This document shows, piece after piece, positions 17,833 through 25,936 of a stretch of 64,000 nucleotides of DNA. Position numbers and translations under genes: made by a program. This stretch comes from Pseudosulfitobacter pseudonitzschiae. Lineage in GTDB: Bacteria; Pseudomonadota; Alphaproteobacteria; Rhodobacterales; Rhodobacteraceae. Every line of letters starts with the position of its first letter. Within the stretch, counting starts at the first letter, position 1. The stretch lies in assembly GCF_900129395.1 (NCBI RefSeq), contig NZ_FQVP01000003.1, positions 248,001 to 312,000 on the forward strand, given 5' to 3'. The notes under the pieces were generated by a model, which made no database searches, had not been told where the DNA came from, and saw only the letters and a list, made by a program, of their open reading frames with translations.

Positions 17833-17932
17833 GATCTATCGCGAAGCTGACCACGCGAACAGATCGTTTTTTCTGCAAGGTGCCGGTCAGGTGTTGTGGC
17901 AGACGTGATCAAGTCCCGCGCCCGTTTGCCGA

Positions 17933-18640
17933 TCAGCTGGTGGTCGTGCTGATGATCCTGTGGCCGGGCTGGTAAGAGATGGTGACAAAGGTCACCGGCC
18001 CCTTGTCGCGCCATGTGGCGCGTTCGACGTGCAGGATCGACGCCTTGTCCGGCACGGCCAGATACTCCTGCTCGAACGCCGAGGCGGGTGTCGCCAGAAT
18101 CGACAGGGTCGCGCGGTTGTAGGGGACGTTTTCCAGCAGCCATTCGTTGGCGGATTTCTGGGCAAAGTCGTAATCGCGCGCCTGCGGCACAGTGCGCAGG
18201 CAAATCCAGCGGTCTTCCAGCGCATAAGGCACGCCATCGGCCAGGTGCACCGCCCTGACGTGCAGCATCTCTTCGCCCTGGGCCAGTTCCATGGCAAAGG
18301 TGACGGCATGGGGCGGGGTGCCCACGCGCTTGTCGATCAGCGCATAGCCATAGCTTGCGCCGCGCTCCTCGATCTCGCGGCGCACGATCTGTACGGCGAT
18401 CACCGCGCGCGACACCGGATGCAGGGCGACACGGGTGCCGGATTTGCGTTTGCGTTCCAGTATTCCGCTTTCAGCCAGTTCGCGCAGGGCGCGGTTCACC
18501 GTGGTGCGGCCGCAATTGAACTCTTTGGCCAGATCGGTTTCGTTGGGAATCTGCGCACCGGGCTTCCAGATGCGGTTGTGGATGCGGCGCAGAACCTCGT
18601 CCTGAACGCTTTGCCAAGAGTTTATGTCCGGTGTGCTCAT
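17933..18640 (-). CDS. GntR-family regulator, HutC/UTRA type
   Basis: About 235 residues. An N-terminal winged helix (DLAKEFNCGRTTVNRALRELAESG) is followed by a UTRA ligand-binding domain (LILE-type core: ALEDRWICL, FEQEYLAV). This matches HutC-like repressors. The ATG at 18640 is chosen over an upstream one at 18700. It is divergent from an aminotransferase and amino acid transporter operon, not from hut genes, so its ligand is probably the imported compound. A palindrome in the divergent region is a candidate operator. Confidence 0.88.
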   Translation of the reverse strand: MSTPDINSWQSVQDEVLRRIHNRIWKPGAQIPNETDLAKEFNCGRTTVNRALRELAESGILERKRKSGTRVALHPVSRAVIAVQIVRREIEERGASYGYALIDKRVGTPPHAVTFAMELAQGEEMLHVRAVHLADGVPYALEDRWICLRTVPQARDYDFAQKSANEWLLENVPYNRATLSILATPASAFEQEYLAVPDKASILHVERATWRDKGPVTFVTISYQPGHRIISTTTS

Positions 18641-18744
18641 CGGCCTGCTTTCCGTTTTGTTGCGGTGCTGGTTCAAGGTGCCAGCTTTTTCATCTGCCAA
18701 GGGGCGGGATTGTTGGTCTGAAGGGATTTTTGCATTTTACCCTC

Positions 18745-18786
18745 TTGACTAGCAATCCTGTTTATTTTCTTTATGTCTGCACATAA
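18745..18786 (+). promoter_or_regulatory. Promoter and palindromic operator of the aminotransferase-ABC operon
   Basis: TTGACT (18745-18750) is a good -35; TTTATG (18770-18775) about 19 bp later could be the -10. A perfect palindrome TTATGT-CTGC-ACATAA (18771-18786) overlaps the -10. Its GT..AC core fits HutC-subfamily GntR operators. Confidence 0.6.
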
Positions 18787-18836
18787 CGAGAATTTGTGCA
18801 ACGCCCGTGATGGCTTGAACCCAAAAGGCCCGCAGA

Positions 18837-19925
18837 ATGATCAACCGGCATATTCTTGAGCTGCCCGCCTATAACGCCGGCCTGCCCATCGCGCGATTCC
18901 GCAGCCTGTACGGACGCGCGCCCCGCGCCAAGCTGGACAGCAACGAGACCCCGTTTGGCGTGTCGCCGCGCGCACTTTCCGCCGGTCAGGCAGCGGTGGC
19001 GCAGGCGCATCTTTATCCTGACGGGAACGGCACCGGGCTGCGCGATGCGCTGGCCGAGTCCACAGGGATCGATGCCGGTTGCATCGTTCTGGGCAATGGC
19101 TCTGAAGAGCTGATCTATGCGCTGTATGGTGCGGTGCTGGGGGCGGGTGATCACGTGCTGACGGTCACGCCGGGCTTTGGGTTGCACACGCTGGCGGCGC
19201 AGGGGTTGAAAATACCGGTTGAAACCGTGCGTTACAGTACCGACTGGACCCTGCCGATGGGGGAGTTGAAGGCGGCACTGGCGCGCAAGCCCAAGGTGTT
19301 TGCGATCTCCAGCCCGTCGAACCCGCTGGGCGTGGCGCTGACGCTGAACGAATTACACGAGCTTCTGGCCGCCACGCACAATGAAACGCTGGTGCTGCTG
19401 GATGAGGCCTATTTTGAATACAACCCGATCAACAGCCTGTCGGCGCTGAAGGCCAGCGGCCTGAACTGGATCAGCTTGCGCACGTTTTCAAAGGCCTATG
19501 GACTGGCGGGGATGCGCGTGGGCTATGGGCTGTGCAGCAGCGCCACGTTGCGCGATGCCGTGCGCAAGCTGACACCGCCGTTCAACGCCAACGCGGTGGC
19601 GCAGGCGATGGGGCAGGCGGCGTTCGAGGACCGGGCTTTTCTGGCGGACACTGTGCAAAAAACCATCGCCGCCCGCGATGCGTTGGCGCAAACCCTGCGC
19701 GACATGGGATTTCGCTTGCCGCCGTCCAAGAGCAATGCGATCTTCTTCGAGACTTCGGACCATGCCGTTGATGTTGCAGAAAAATTGCGCGGCGAAGGTG
19801 TCCTGGTCAAAGCCTGGCTTGAGGATGGATTTGACAGATTTTTACGGGTGTCCGTGGGCACGCCGCAAGACAATAAGGCGTTCATCGAAGCGCTGACAAA
19901 GCTCGGAGTTCAACCGGCTGCCTGA
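18837..19925 (+). CDS. HisC-like PLP-dependent aminotransferase
   Basis: A 362-residue fold-type I aminotransferase of the histidinol-phosphate aminotransferase group. Visible: substrate/cofactor loop LDSNETPFG, LGNGSEEL, SSPSNPLG, DEAYFEY and the PLP lysine in TFSKAYGLAGMRVGYG (about residue 222). Because it heads an amino acid transporter operon under a HutC-like regulator, rather than sitting in a his operon, a catabolic transamination of the imported amino acid is more likely than histidine synthesis (inference). Confidence 0.85.
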   Translation: MINRHILELPAYNAGLPIARFRSLYGRAPRAKLDSNETPFGVSPRALSAGQAAVAQAHLYPDGNGTGLRDALAESTGIDAGCIVLGNGSEELIYALYGAVLGAGDHVLTVTPGFGLHTLAAQGLKIPVETVRYSTDWTLPMGELKAALARKPKVFAISSPSNPLGVALTLNELHELLAATHNETLVLLDEAYFEYNPINSLSALKASGLNWISLRTFSKAYGLAGMRVGYGLCSSATLRDAVRKLTPPFNANAVAQAMGQAAFEDRAFLADTVQKTIAARDALAQTLRDMGFRLPPSKSNAIFFETSDHAVDVAEKLRGEGVLVKAWLEDGFDRFLRVSVGTPQDNKAFIEALTKLGVQPAA

Positions 19926-19929
19926 TGTG

Positions 19930-19949
19930 GGCCGCGCGGGTGTGCGGCC
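19930..19949 (+). repeat. Intercistronic stem-loop before the binding-protein gene
   Basis: GGCCGC/GCGGCC (19930-19935, 19944-19949) with an 8-base loop followed by TTTC. It could lower read-through or protect the downstream message. Confidence 0.45.
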
Positions 19950-19982
19950 TTTCATGAAACTTGAAAACAGAGAGTGAAAACC

Positions 19983-20801
19983 ATGAATATCTATTCTTTC
20001 AAAGGCGCGGTTCTGGGGCTGGGCCTGGCCGTGTTTGCAGCCGGTTCGGCTGCCGCTGACATGCTGGCGGACATCAAGGCCTCGGGCGAGATGACCTTTG
20101 GCACCGAGATGCACTATGCGCCTTTCGATCTGCTGGTGAACGGCCAGTACGAAGGTCTGTGCAAGGACCTGATGGACGAAGTCACCAAGGATCTGGGCGT
20201 CACACCGAAATACAACGACCTGCCGTGGACATCGGTTCTGCCCGGCCTGGAAGCAGGCAAGTTCCAGATGGTCAACGCACCGGTCACCATCACCGCCGAG
20301 CGGATGGAACGCTATGCCTTTACCCTGCCGATTGCCGATGCGTCGGTGGGTCTGATCAAGCGCACAGGCGACGACCGTATCACCAAGCCCGAGGACATTG
20401 CCGGTCTGGTGGTTGGCTCGCAAAAAGGGTCAGCGCAGCTTGAGCAGTTGAAAGTCTTTGGCGAAGGTCTGGGCGGCATCGACGTGCGTGAATATTCGTC
20501 GGTGGACGAGGCTTATGCCGATCTGGCCGCCGGACGTCTGGATGCGGTTGCGGGATCGTTCCCGCTGTTGGGTTATGCCGCGTCGAAGCGTCCCGAGATT
20601 TTCGAGACTGTCACACCGGTGTTCGGCGAGAAGAAATATTTCGCATGGGTTGCCGTGAAATCGGAAGAGACCGAGAGCATGATCGCTGCCGTAAACGAGA
20701 TCCTCTTGAACATGCAGGACGACGGTCGCATGGCGAAGCTGCATGAAAAATGGCTGGGCACGGCCGTGGAGCTGCCGCGCGAGATGCCTGCGGTCAAGTA
20801 A
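19983..20801 (+). CDS. Polar amino acid ABC transporter, periplasmic binding protein
   Basis: About 272 residues with a signal peptide (cleavage after GSAAA) and a family 3 solute-binding fold: MTFGTEMHYAPFDLL near the N-terminus, GLCKDLMDEV, FQMVNAPVTITAERMERYAFT. It captures the ligand in the periplasm for the two permeases and ATPase downstream. The ATG at 19983 is preferred to a GTG 9 bases upstream. The exact amino acid is not readable; the aminotransferase and HutC-like regulator point to an amino acid that is transaminated. Confidence 0.92.
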   Translation: MNIYSFKGAVLGLGLAVFAAGSAAADMLADIKASGEMTFGTEMHYAPFDLLVNGQYEGLCKDLMDEVTKDLGVTPKYNDLPWTSVLPGLEAGKFQMVNAPVTITAERMERYAFTLPIADASVGLIKRTGDDRITKPEDIAGLVVGSQKGSAQLEQLKVFGEGLGGIDVREYSSVDEAYADLAAGRLDAVAGSFPLLGYAASKRPEIFETVTPVFGEKKYFAWVAVKSEETESMIAAVNEILLNMQDDGRMAKLHEKWLGTAVELPREMPAVK

Positions 20802-20807
20802 CACCGC

Positions 20808-20838
20808 AACGGGTCCGGCCAATGGTCGGGCCCGTTTT
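20808..20838 (+). terminator. Attenuating terminator between binding protein and permease genes
   Basis: A 10-bp stem AACGGGTCCG/CGGGCCCGTT (one G-T pair) with a 9-base loop, followed by a short T-run. It lies just after the binding-protein stop. Such partial terminators give more binding protein than membrane components. Confidence 0.7.
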
Positions 20839-20860
20839 GCTGATGTCGAAGGAGCGTGCG

Positions 20861-21508
20861 ATGTTCTCTTGGTCCACCATTGTCGAAAATCTGCCTTATC
20901 TGTTGCAGGCCACGCGGTTTACGCTGCTGGTGTCGGGGCTGGGCATGGGCCTTGGGCTGGTGATGGGCATCGTGCTGTGCGTGGCGCGGCTTTCGCCGAT
21001 CCGCTGGATCAGCCGCATTGCCGCGCTTTACGTCAGTTTTTTTCGCGGAGTTCCGCTGTTGGTGCAGCTTTTGCTGGCCTATTATTTTCTGCCTTCTGTT
21101 GGCATCGACATCCCCCCGCTTTGGGCGGCTGTGTGCAGCATCGGCCTGTGTGCGGCGGCCTATATCGCGGAAATTCTGCGTGGGGCGCTGATCGCTGTGC
21201 CGCATGGTCAGGCCGAAGCGGCGGCGGCGCTGGGCATGCATCCCTTTACCATCTGGAAGCGCATCCTGATCCCGCAGGCCCTGAAAATCTCGATGCCGTC
21301 CTTGGTGAACGAGCTGATCATGCTGGTCAAAGTGTCGTCGCTGGTGTCCGCCGTGGGCATTGTCGAGCTGACGCGGATGAGCCAGTCGATTTCGGCGGCC
21401 ACCTTTCGCCCGCTTGAAATCTACATCGCGGCGGCGGCGATTTATCTGGTGATCAACCTGGCGCTGGCGGGGCTGGGGCAGGCGCTGGAAAAAAGGTTGG
21501 ATTACTGA
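20861..21508 (+). CDS. Polar amino acid ABC transporter permease 1
   Basis: A 215-residue HisM/HisQ-type permease with five hydrophobic segments and the EAA loop EAAAALGMHPFTIWKRILIPQAL (coupling helix to the ATPase). FFRGVPLLVQLLL near residue 60 is typical of this family. GAAGGAG lies before the ATG at 20861. The stop shares one base with the next start. Confidence 0.93.
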   Translation: MFSWSTIVENLPYLLQATRFTLLVSGLGMGLGLVMGIVLCVARLSPIRWISRIAALYVSFFRGVPLLVQLLLAYYFLPSVGIDIPPLWAAVCSIGLCAAAYIAEILRGALIAVPHGQAEAAAALGMHPFTIWKRILIPQALKISMPSLVNELIMLVKVSSLVSAVGIVELTRMSQSISAATFRPLEIYIAAAAIYLVINLALAGLGQALEKRLDY

Positions 21509-22176
21509 TGGATATTGATCTTTTCGTCCAATACGGCCCGATACTGCTGTGCGGTCTGCTGAACACCGTCCTGTGCTGGATCGTAGGGGCCGCGGGGGGC
21601 GTTGCGCTGGGTTTTGTCATTGCGGTGGCGATGTATTACGGGCCGCGCCCGCTGCGCTATGTGCTGCGCGGGTATATCGAGGTGATCCGGGGCACGCCGT
21701 TCCTGATCCAGCTGTTCATCCTTTATTACGGCGGGCCGAACATCGGCCTGCGGCTGGACCCTGTGCCTGCGGGCATCCTGGGCCTGATCATCTATGGCAG
21801 CCCCTATTACGCCGAGATTTTCCGCGCCGGTTTGCAAGCGGTGCCGCGTGGCATGATCGAAGCGGGGCGTGCGATGGCGATGTCCGAGGGGACGATCCTG
21901 CGCCGGATCACGCTGCCTATTCTGATGGTGTCCTCGGTGCCGCCGCTGACCAATTTTTCCATCATCCTGACCAAGGAGACGGCGATCCTGTCCATCGTGA
22001 CGGTGCCCGAGCTGCTGTATCAGGTGCAAACCATGTCAGCCGAAACCTTTGCCTATATGGAGGCGATGTTCGCGCTGGCGCTGTTCTACTGGGGCTTTGT
22101 CGAGGTGATCTCGTGGGCGGGCCGCAAGCTGGAATTGAAGACCAATGCCTTTTTGTCAAAGGAGCTGAGCGCGTGA
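21508..22176 (+). CDS. Polar amino acid ABC transporter permease 2
   Basis: A 222-residue permease homologous to its neighbour, with VIRGTPFLIQLFILYYGG and the EAA loop EAGRAMAMSEGTILRRITLPILM. It forms the heterodimeric membrane channel with permease 1. Start and stop overlap the neighbouring genes (1 base upstream, GTGA downstream), showing translational coupling. Confidence 0.93.
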   Translation: MDIDLFVQYGPILLCGLLNTVLCWIVGAAGGVALGFVIAVAMYYGPRPLRYVLRGYIEVIRGTPFLIQLFILYYGGPNIGLRLDPVPAGILGLIIYGSPYYAEIFRAGLQAVPRGMIEAGRAMAMSEGTILRRITLPILMVSSVPPLTNFSIILTKETAILSIVTVPELLYQVQTMSAETFAYMEAMFALALFYWGFVEVISWAGRKLELKTNAFLSKELSA

Positions 22177-22955
22177 CCTCTGAAAATGCCTCATCCGTCG
22201 AAATCACCGCTCTGGGGAAATATTACAACAGTTTCCATGCGTTGAAGAACATCAATCTGTCGATCCCCGCAGGCAAGGTGACCTGTCTGATCGGTCCATC
22301 GGGGTCGGGCAAGTCGACGCTGCTGCGCTGCATCAACTTTCTTGAGGAATATCAGGAAGGGGCAGTCGAAATTGACGGTCAGGTGATCGGACTGGAATCC
22401 GTGGGCGGGCGCAAGATGTCGGCGCGCCGCCTGCGCGAGATGCGCCGGTCGATTGGCATGGTGTTCCAGCAGTTCAACCTGTGGCCCCATATGACCGCGC
22501 AGCAGAACGTGGCCGAGGCACTGGTGCAGGTTCAGGGCCTGTCCAAGGCAGAGGCCGCGCGCAAGGCGGCTGCGGCGTTGCAGAAGGTGGGGCTGGGGGA
22601 CAAGACGGAGTCGTTCCCCAACCGTCTGTCCGGCGGTCAGCAACAGCGGGTGGCGATTGCGCGCGCGGTGGCGATGGAGCCAAAGCTGATGCTGTTCGAC
22701 GAGCCGACCTCGGCGCTGGACCCAGAATTGGTGGGCGAGGTTCTGACCGTGATCAAGGATCTGGCCAGCGAAGGCATGACGATGGTGATCGTCACGCACG
22801 AGATGGGATTTGCCGCGCATGTGGCGGACCAAGTGGCGTTCTTGGAGGCGGGCGAGCTGGTCAGCTGTGCGCCGCCTGCCGAGATTTTCCGCAACCCCAG
22901 CGATGCGCGGATCAAGGCGTTTCTGGAGACCTATCACGCGCGCAACCAGTTCTAA
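22173..22955 (+). CDS. Polar amino acid ABC transporter ATP-binding protein
   Basis: A 260-residue ATPase with Walker A GPSGSGKST, Q loop VFQQFNLWPH, signature LSGGQQQR, Walker B LMLFDEPTSALD and switch His in VTHEMGF. It starts with GTG at 22173, within the stop of permease 2, after AAGGAG. The 3' end overlaps the convergent EamA gene by 4 bases. Confidence 0.95.
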   Translation: MTSENASSVEITALGKYYNSFHALKNINLSIPAGKVTCLIGPSGSGKSTLLRCINFLEEYQEGAVEIDGQVIGLESVGGRKMSARRLREMRRSIGMVFQQFNLWPHMTAQQNVAEALVQVQGLSKAEAARKAAAALQKVGLGDKTESFPNRLSGGQQQRVAIARAVAMEPKLMLFDEPTSALDPELVGEVLTVIKDLASEGMTMVIVTHEMGFAAHVADQVAFLEAGELVSCAPPAEIFRNPSDARIKAFLETYHARNQF

Positions 22956-23827
22956 GCGGGGCGTCTGTCGGGTTGGGCGCTGCGCTGTGTTGGTGTGCCG
23001 CCCAGAGCGACACAGAGGATGACGATCACCGCACCTGAGAGTTGCGCCGGGCTGAGCCTTTCGCCCAGCAGCGCCCAGCCCAGTATCACCGCCGTCAGCG
23101 GGCTGAGAAAGCCGAAACGGGTGATGGCGGCGGGGCCAAGCCGTTCGATGCCGCGGAACCAGAAGAAATAGGTCAGCGCGGCACCGATCAGCCCAAGCCA
23201 CAGGAAGCCCGCGATATTGGTGGCGGTCAACGGCGGCAGGGCGGGCTCAAAGGCCAGCGCGACGGGCAACAGCAACAGCCCCCCGGCGGTCAGTTGCCAC
23301 GCGGTAAAGGTCAGCGCCGGAACGGGGGGCTGCCATTTGCGCGTCAGCACCACGCCGCAGGCCATCGACACCGCTCCGCCCAGAGCTGCAAGGATGCCGA
23401 TCGGGTCGGGATGGGCGGCAGGGTCCAGGACCAGCAGCGCCACGCCGAATATGCCCACGATGGCGGCGATCAGGCCGCGCAGGTGCAGCGCACTGCCCAG
23501 CACGGCGCGGGCCAGCAACAGTACGATCAGCGGCTGTATCGCCCCAAGGGTCGCGGCAACGCCGCCGGGCAGGCGGTAGGCGGCCAGAAACAGCGCCGCC
23601 CAGAAGATCGAGAAGTTCAGTGCGCCCAGCACCGCCAGTTTGCCCAACCAGTCAAGGGGCGGCAGGCGGCGCGTGATCAGCATCAGCAGGATTCCCGTGG
23701 GCAGGGCGCGCAGCATTGCGACGGTCAAAGGATAGCCATCGGGCAGCATCTGCGTCGTCACGATATAGCTGCTGCCCCAGATCGCGGGGGCCAGGGCGGC
23801 GAGGGCAAGGTCGGTGTGTCTGGACAT
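22952..23827 (-). CDS. EamA/DMT-family transporter
   Basis: A 291-residue protein with ten hydrophobic helices in two EamA repeats; each repeat keeps the small-residue motif at its start (AIWGSSYIVTT; FLWLGLIGAALTYFFW in the second). Drug/metabolite transporters of this type usually export amino acids, bases or toxins. It is divergent from a MarR gene across twin palindromes, so its expression is very likely controlled by that MarR protein. AAAGGA precedes the ATG. Confidence 0.9.
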   Translation of the reverse strand: MSRHTDLALAALAPAIWGSSYIVTTQMLPDGYPLTVAMLRALPTGILLMLITRRLPPLDWLGKLAVLGALNFSIFWAALFLAAYRLPGGVAATLGAIQPLIVLLLARAVLGSALHLRGLIAAIVGIFGVALLVLDPAAHPDPIGILAALGGAVSMACGVVLTRKWQPPVPALTFTAWQLTAGGLLLLPVALAFEPALPPLTATNIAGFLWLGLIGAALTYFFWFRGIERLGPAAITRFGFLSPLTAVILGWALLGERLSPAQLSGAVIVILCVALGGTPTQRSAQPDRRPA

Positions 23828-23840
23828 GGGGTGTTCCTTT

Positions 23841-23882
23841 ATCTTGACGTCAAGATATATCGATATGTCTTGACGTCAAGAT
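23841..23882. promoter_or_regulatory. Twin MarR-type palindromic operators
   Basis: TCTTGACGTCAAGA occurs twice, at 23842-23855 and 23868-23881, 26 bp apart centre to centre. The palindromes contain TTGACG, a -35-like hexamer, in both directions and lie in the 76-bp gap between the divergent EamA and MarR genes. A dimer on each would block both promoters. Confidence 0.85.
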
Positions 23883-23903
23883 ATAAATCCCTAGCCTGTA
23901 CGC

Positions 23904-24404
23904 ATGGACCACGTAGACCGCGTTCTGGAACAATGGAGAACCGAGCGGCCCGACCTTGAGGTCGTGCCGATGGGCGTGCTTGGCCGTCTGAAACGGCTGC
24001 ATGACCGCGTGTCCGCGCAACTTGAGAGAGTTTACGCCGCCAACGGGTTGACGGCGGCCAGCTTTGACGTGCTGGCCACCTTGCGGCGCTCTGGTGCGCC
24101 CTATGCGCTCAGCCCGTCCGAACTGATCGCGTGGACGATGGTGACCTCAGGGACGATGACCAACCGTCTGGACAGGCTCGCAGCGGCAGGGCTGGTCGAG
24201 CGCAAGCCCAATCCCGAGGATGGTCGCGGGTCGGTCGTGGCATTGACCCCGCAGGGGTTCACGCTGATCGACAGGGTGGTCACTGCGCATGTGGCGAACC
24301 AGCACAAGGTTCTGTCCGCCCTCAGTCCGCAGGACCGCGCGGCTCTGGACGGGCTTCTCAGGCAGTGGCTTGGTGCCTTTGAAGCGCCGCAGAGCGCGCC
24401 TTAG
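23904..24404 (+). CDS. MarR-family transcriptional regulator (EamA-linked)
   Basis: A 166-residue winged-helix regulator. The recognition region reads LSPSELIAWTMVTSGTMTNRLDRLAAAGLVERKPNPEDGR, where the wing D-G-R is typical of MarR. It is divergent from an EamA exporter, the arrangement seen for PecS/PecM-type pairs, and is probably autoregulated through the twin palindromes. Little space exists for a ribosome site, so the message may have a very short leader. It ends overlapping the convergent exporter gene. Confidence 0.9.
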   Translation: MDHVDRVLEQWRTERPDLEVVPMGVLGRLKRLHDRVSAQLERVYAANGLTAASFDVLATLRRSGAPYALSPSELIAWTMVTSGTMTNRLDRLAAAGLVERKPNPEDGRGSVVALTPQGFTLIDRVVTAHVANQHKVLSALSPQDRAALDGLLRQWLGAFEAPQSAP

Positions 24405-25936
24405 CCCGGTTTCCTCAGCAGGAACACGATGGGCACCACGCACAGGGTCAGGATCATCATCAGGAAAAAGTTGTCGATATAGGCGATCATCGCGGCCTGT
24501 TGTGACACAAGCTGATCGGCAATCGACGCATAAAGCGGGGAGCCGTTCAGCAGTTGCGGCATGGCATCGCGCACCTGGGGTGCTTGGGCGGTCAGGGTGC
24601 TGGCGATCTCGGCATGGTTGACCGTGCTCATCCGCGACAGCACCACGGTGACCAGCGAAATCCCCACGCCCGACCCCACGTTGCGCACAAGGCTGAACAT
24701 CGACGTGGCATCGCCGCGATAGCGTTGGGCGATGGTGGCAAAGGTCAGCGTGGACAGCGGCACAAAGACAAAGCCCAGGCCAAAGCCCTGGATAACGCCG
24801 CTGATAATGATCAGATGCGAATCCATTCCCGTTTCGAAACCGGTCATCATGTGCAGCGACCATGCGGTCAGGCCCAGCCCGATCAGCACCAGCGCGCGGG
24901 GGTCATAGCGGCTGACCAGACGCCCGACCACGATCATGGACACCATGGTGCCCACGCCGCGCGGGGCCATCACCAGACCCGTTTCGATCACCGGATAGCC
25001 CAGCAGCTTTTGCAGCAGCGGCGGCAACAGGGCGAGGCCGGAGAACAGCGTCATGCCGATCACGAAGATAAAAATCAGCCCCATAAAAAAGTTGCGGTCG
25101 CGGAACATGCCCAGATCGACAAAGGGGTCCTTGGCGCCCCAGCAATGGATCACAAAGGCCCACAGGCCCGACACGGCCAGCCCGGCATAGAGAATGATCT
25201 CGATCGAGGAAAACCAGTCTTCGGACTGTCCCCGGTCCAGCATCAGCTGCAAGGCCCCGACAGCCAGTGCCAGCAGGCCAAAGCCCACCAGGTCAAAACG
25301 GCGTTCGCGGGTCTCTTCTCGCGGCATGAAGGCAACGATACCCAGCAGGGCGACGATGCCCACGGGCAGGTTGATGAAGAACACATAGCGCCAGTTGAAT
25401 ACTTCGGTCAGATAGCCGCCCAGCGTCGGGCCGATGATCGGGCCGACCATGATGCCGGCACCATAGATCGCCATCGCCTGACCGATCTTTTCACGCGGGT
25501 TGATGTCCAGCAGGACCGACTGCGCGAGCGGGATCAGGGAGGCGCCACAGATGCCCTGGACGATGCGAAAGACCACCATTTCGGGCAGGGTGGAGGAAAA
25601 TCCGCACAGCATCGACGACAGCACGAAACCGGCGATGGCCACGATGAACACCATGCGCCGGCCGACACGGTCGGACACCCAGCCGGTCAACGGCGTCGCG
25701 ATGGCCGAGGCCACGATATACGACGTCAGCACCCAGGTGATTTCTTCCTGTGTTGCGTTCAGGCTGGAGGCCATGTGGGGCAGGGCCACGTTGGCGATGG
25801 TGGTGTCCAGCACCTGCATCACGGTCGCCACCATGATCGACGCGGTCAGCAACGCGGGGGCTGCGACCTTGACGTTGGGCGGGGTCAGCGCCGGCGCGGC
25901 GGGGGCCGCGCCCGAAGATGCGGCGGCGCTGCTCAC
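24401..25936 (-). CDS. DHA2-family multidrug efflux MFS permease (EmrB-like)
   Basis: A 511-residue transporter with about fourteen helices. DHA2 marks are VLDTTIANVALPHMASSL in helix 1, TGWVSDRVGRR (motif A) and FRIVQGICGASLIPLAQ. Together with the preceding HlyD-type adaptor it would form an EmrAB-type pump expelling hydrophobic toxicants across both membranes. A GTG start at 25936 overlaps the adaptor stop (GTGA). Confidence 0.92.
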   Translation of the reverse strand: MSSAAASSGAAPAAPALTPPNVKVAAPALLTASIMVATVMQVLDTTIANVALPHMASSLNATQEEITWVLTSYIVASAIATPLTGWVSDRVGRRMVFIVAIAGFVLSSMLCGFSSTLPEMVVFRIVQGICGASLIPLAQSVLLDINPREKIGQAMAIYGAGIMVGPIIGPTLGGYLTEVFNWRYVFFINLPVGIVALLGIVAFMPREETRERRFDLVGFGLLALAVGALQLMLDRGQSEDWFSSIEIILYAGLAVSGLWAFVIHCWGAKDPFVDLGMFRDRNFFMGLIFIFVIGMTLFSGLALLPPLLQKLLGYPVIETGLVMAPRGVGTMVSMIVVGRLVSRYDPRALVLIGLGLTAWSLHMMTGFETGMDSHLIIISGVIQGFGLGFVFVPLSTLTFATIAQRYRGDATSMFSLVRNVGSGVGISLVTVVLSRMSTVNHAEIASTLTAQAPQVRDAMPQLLNGSPLYASIADQLVSQQAAMIAYIDNFFLMMILTLCVVPIVFLLRKPG

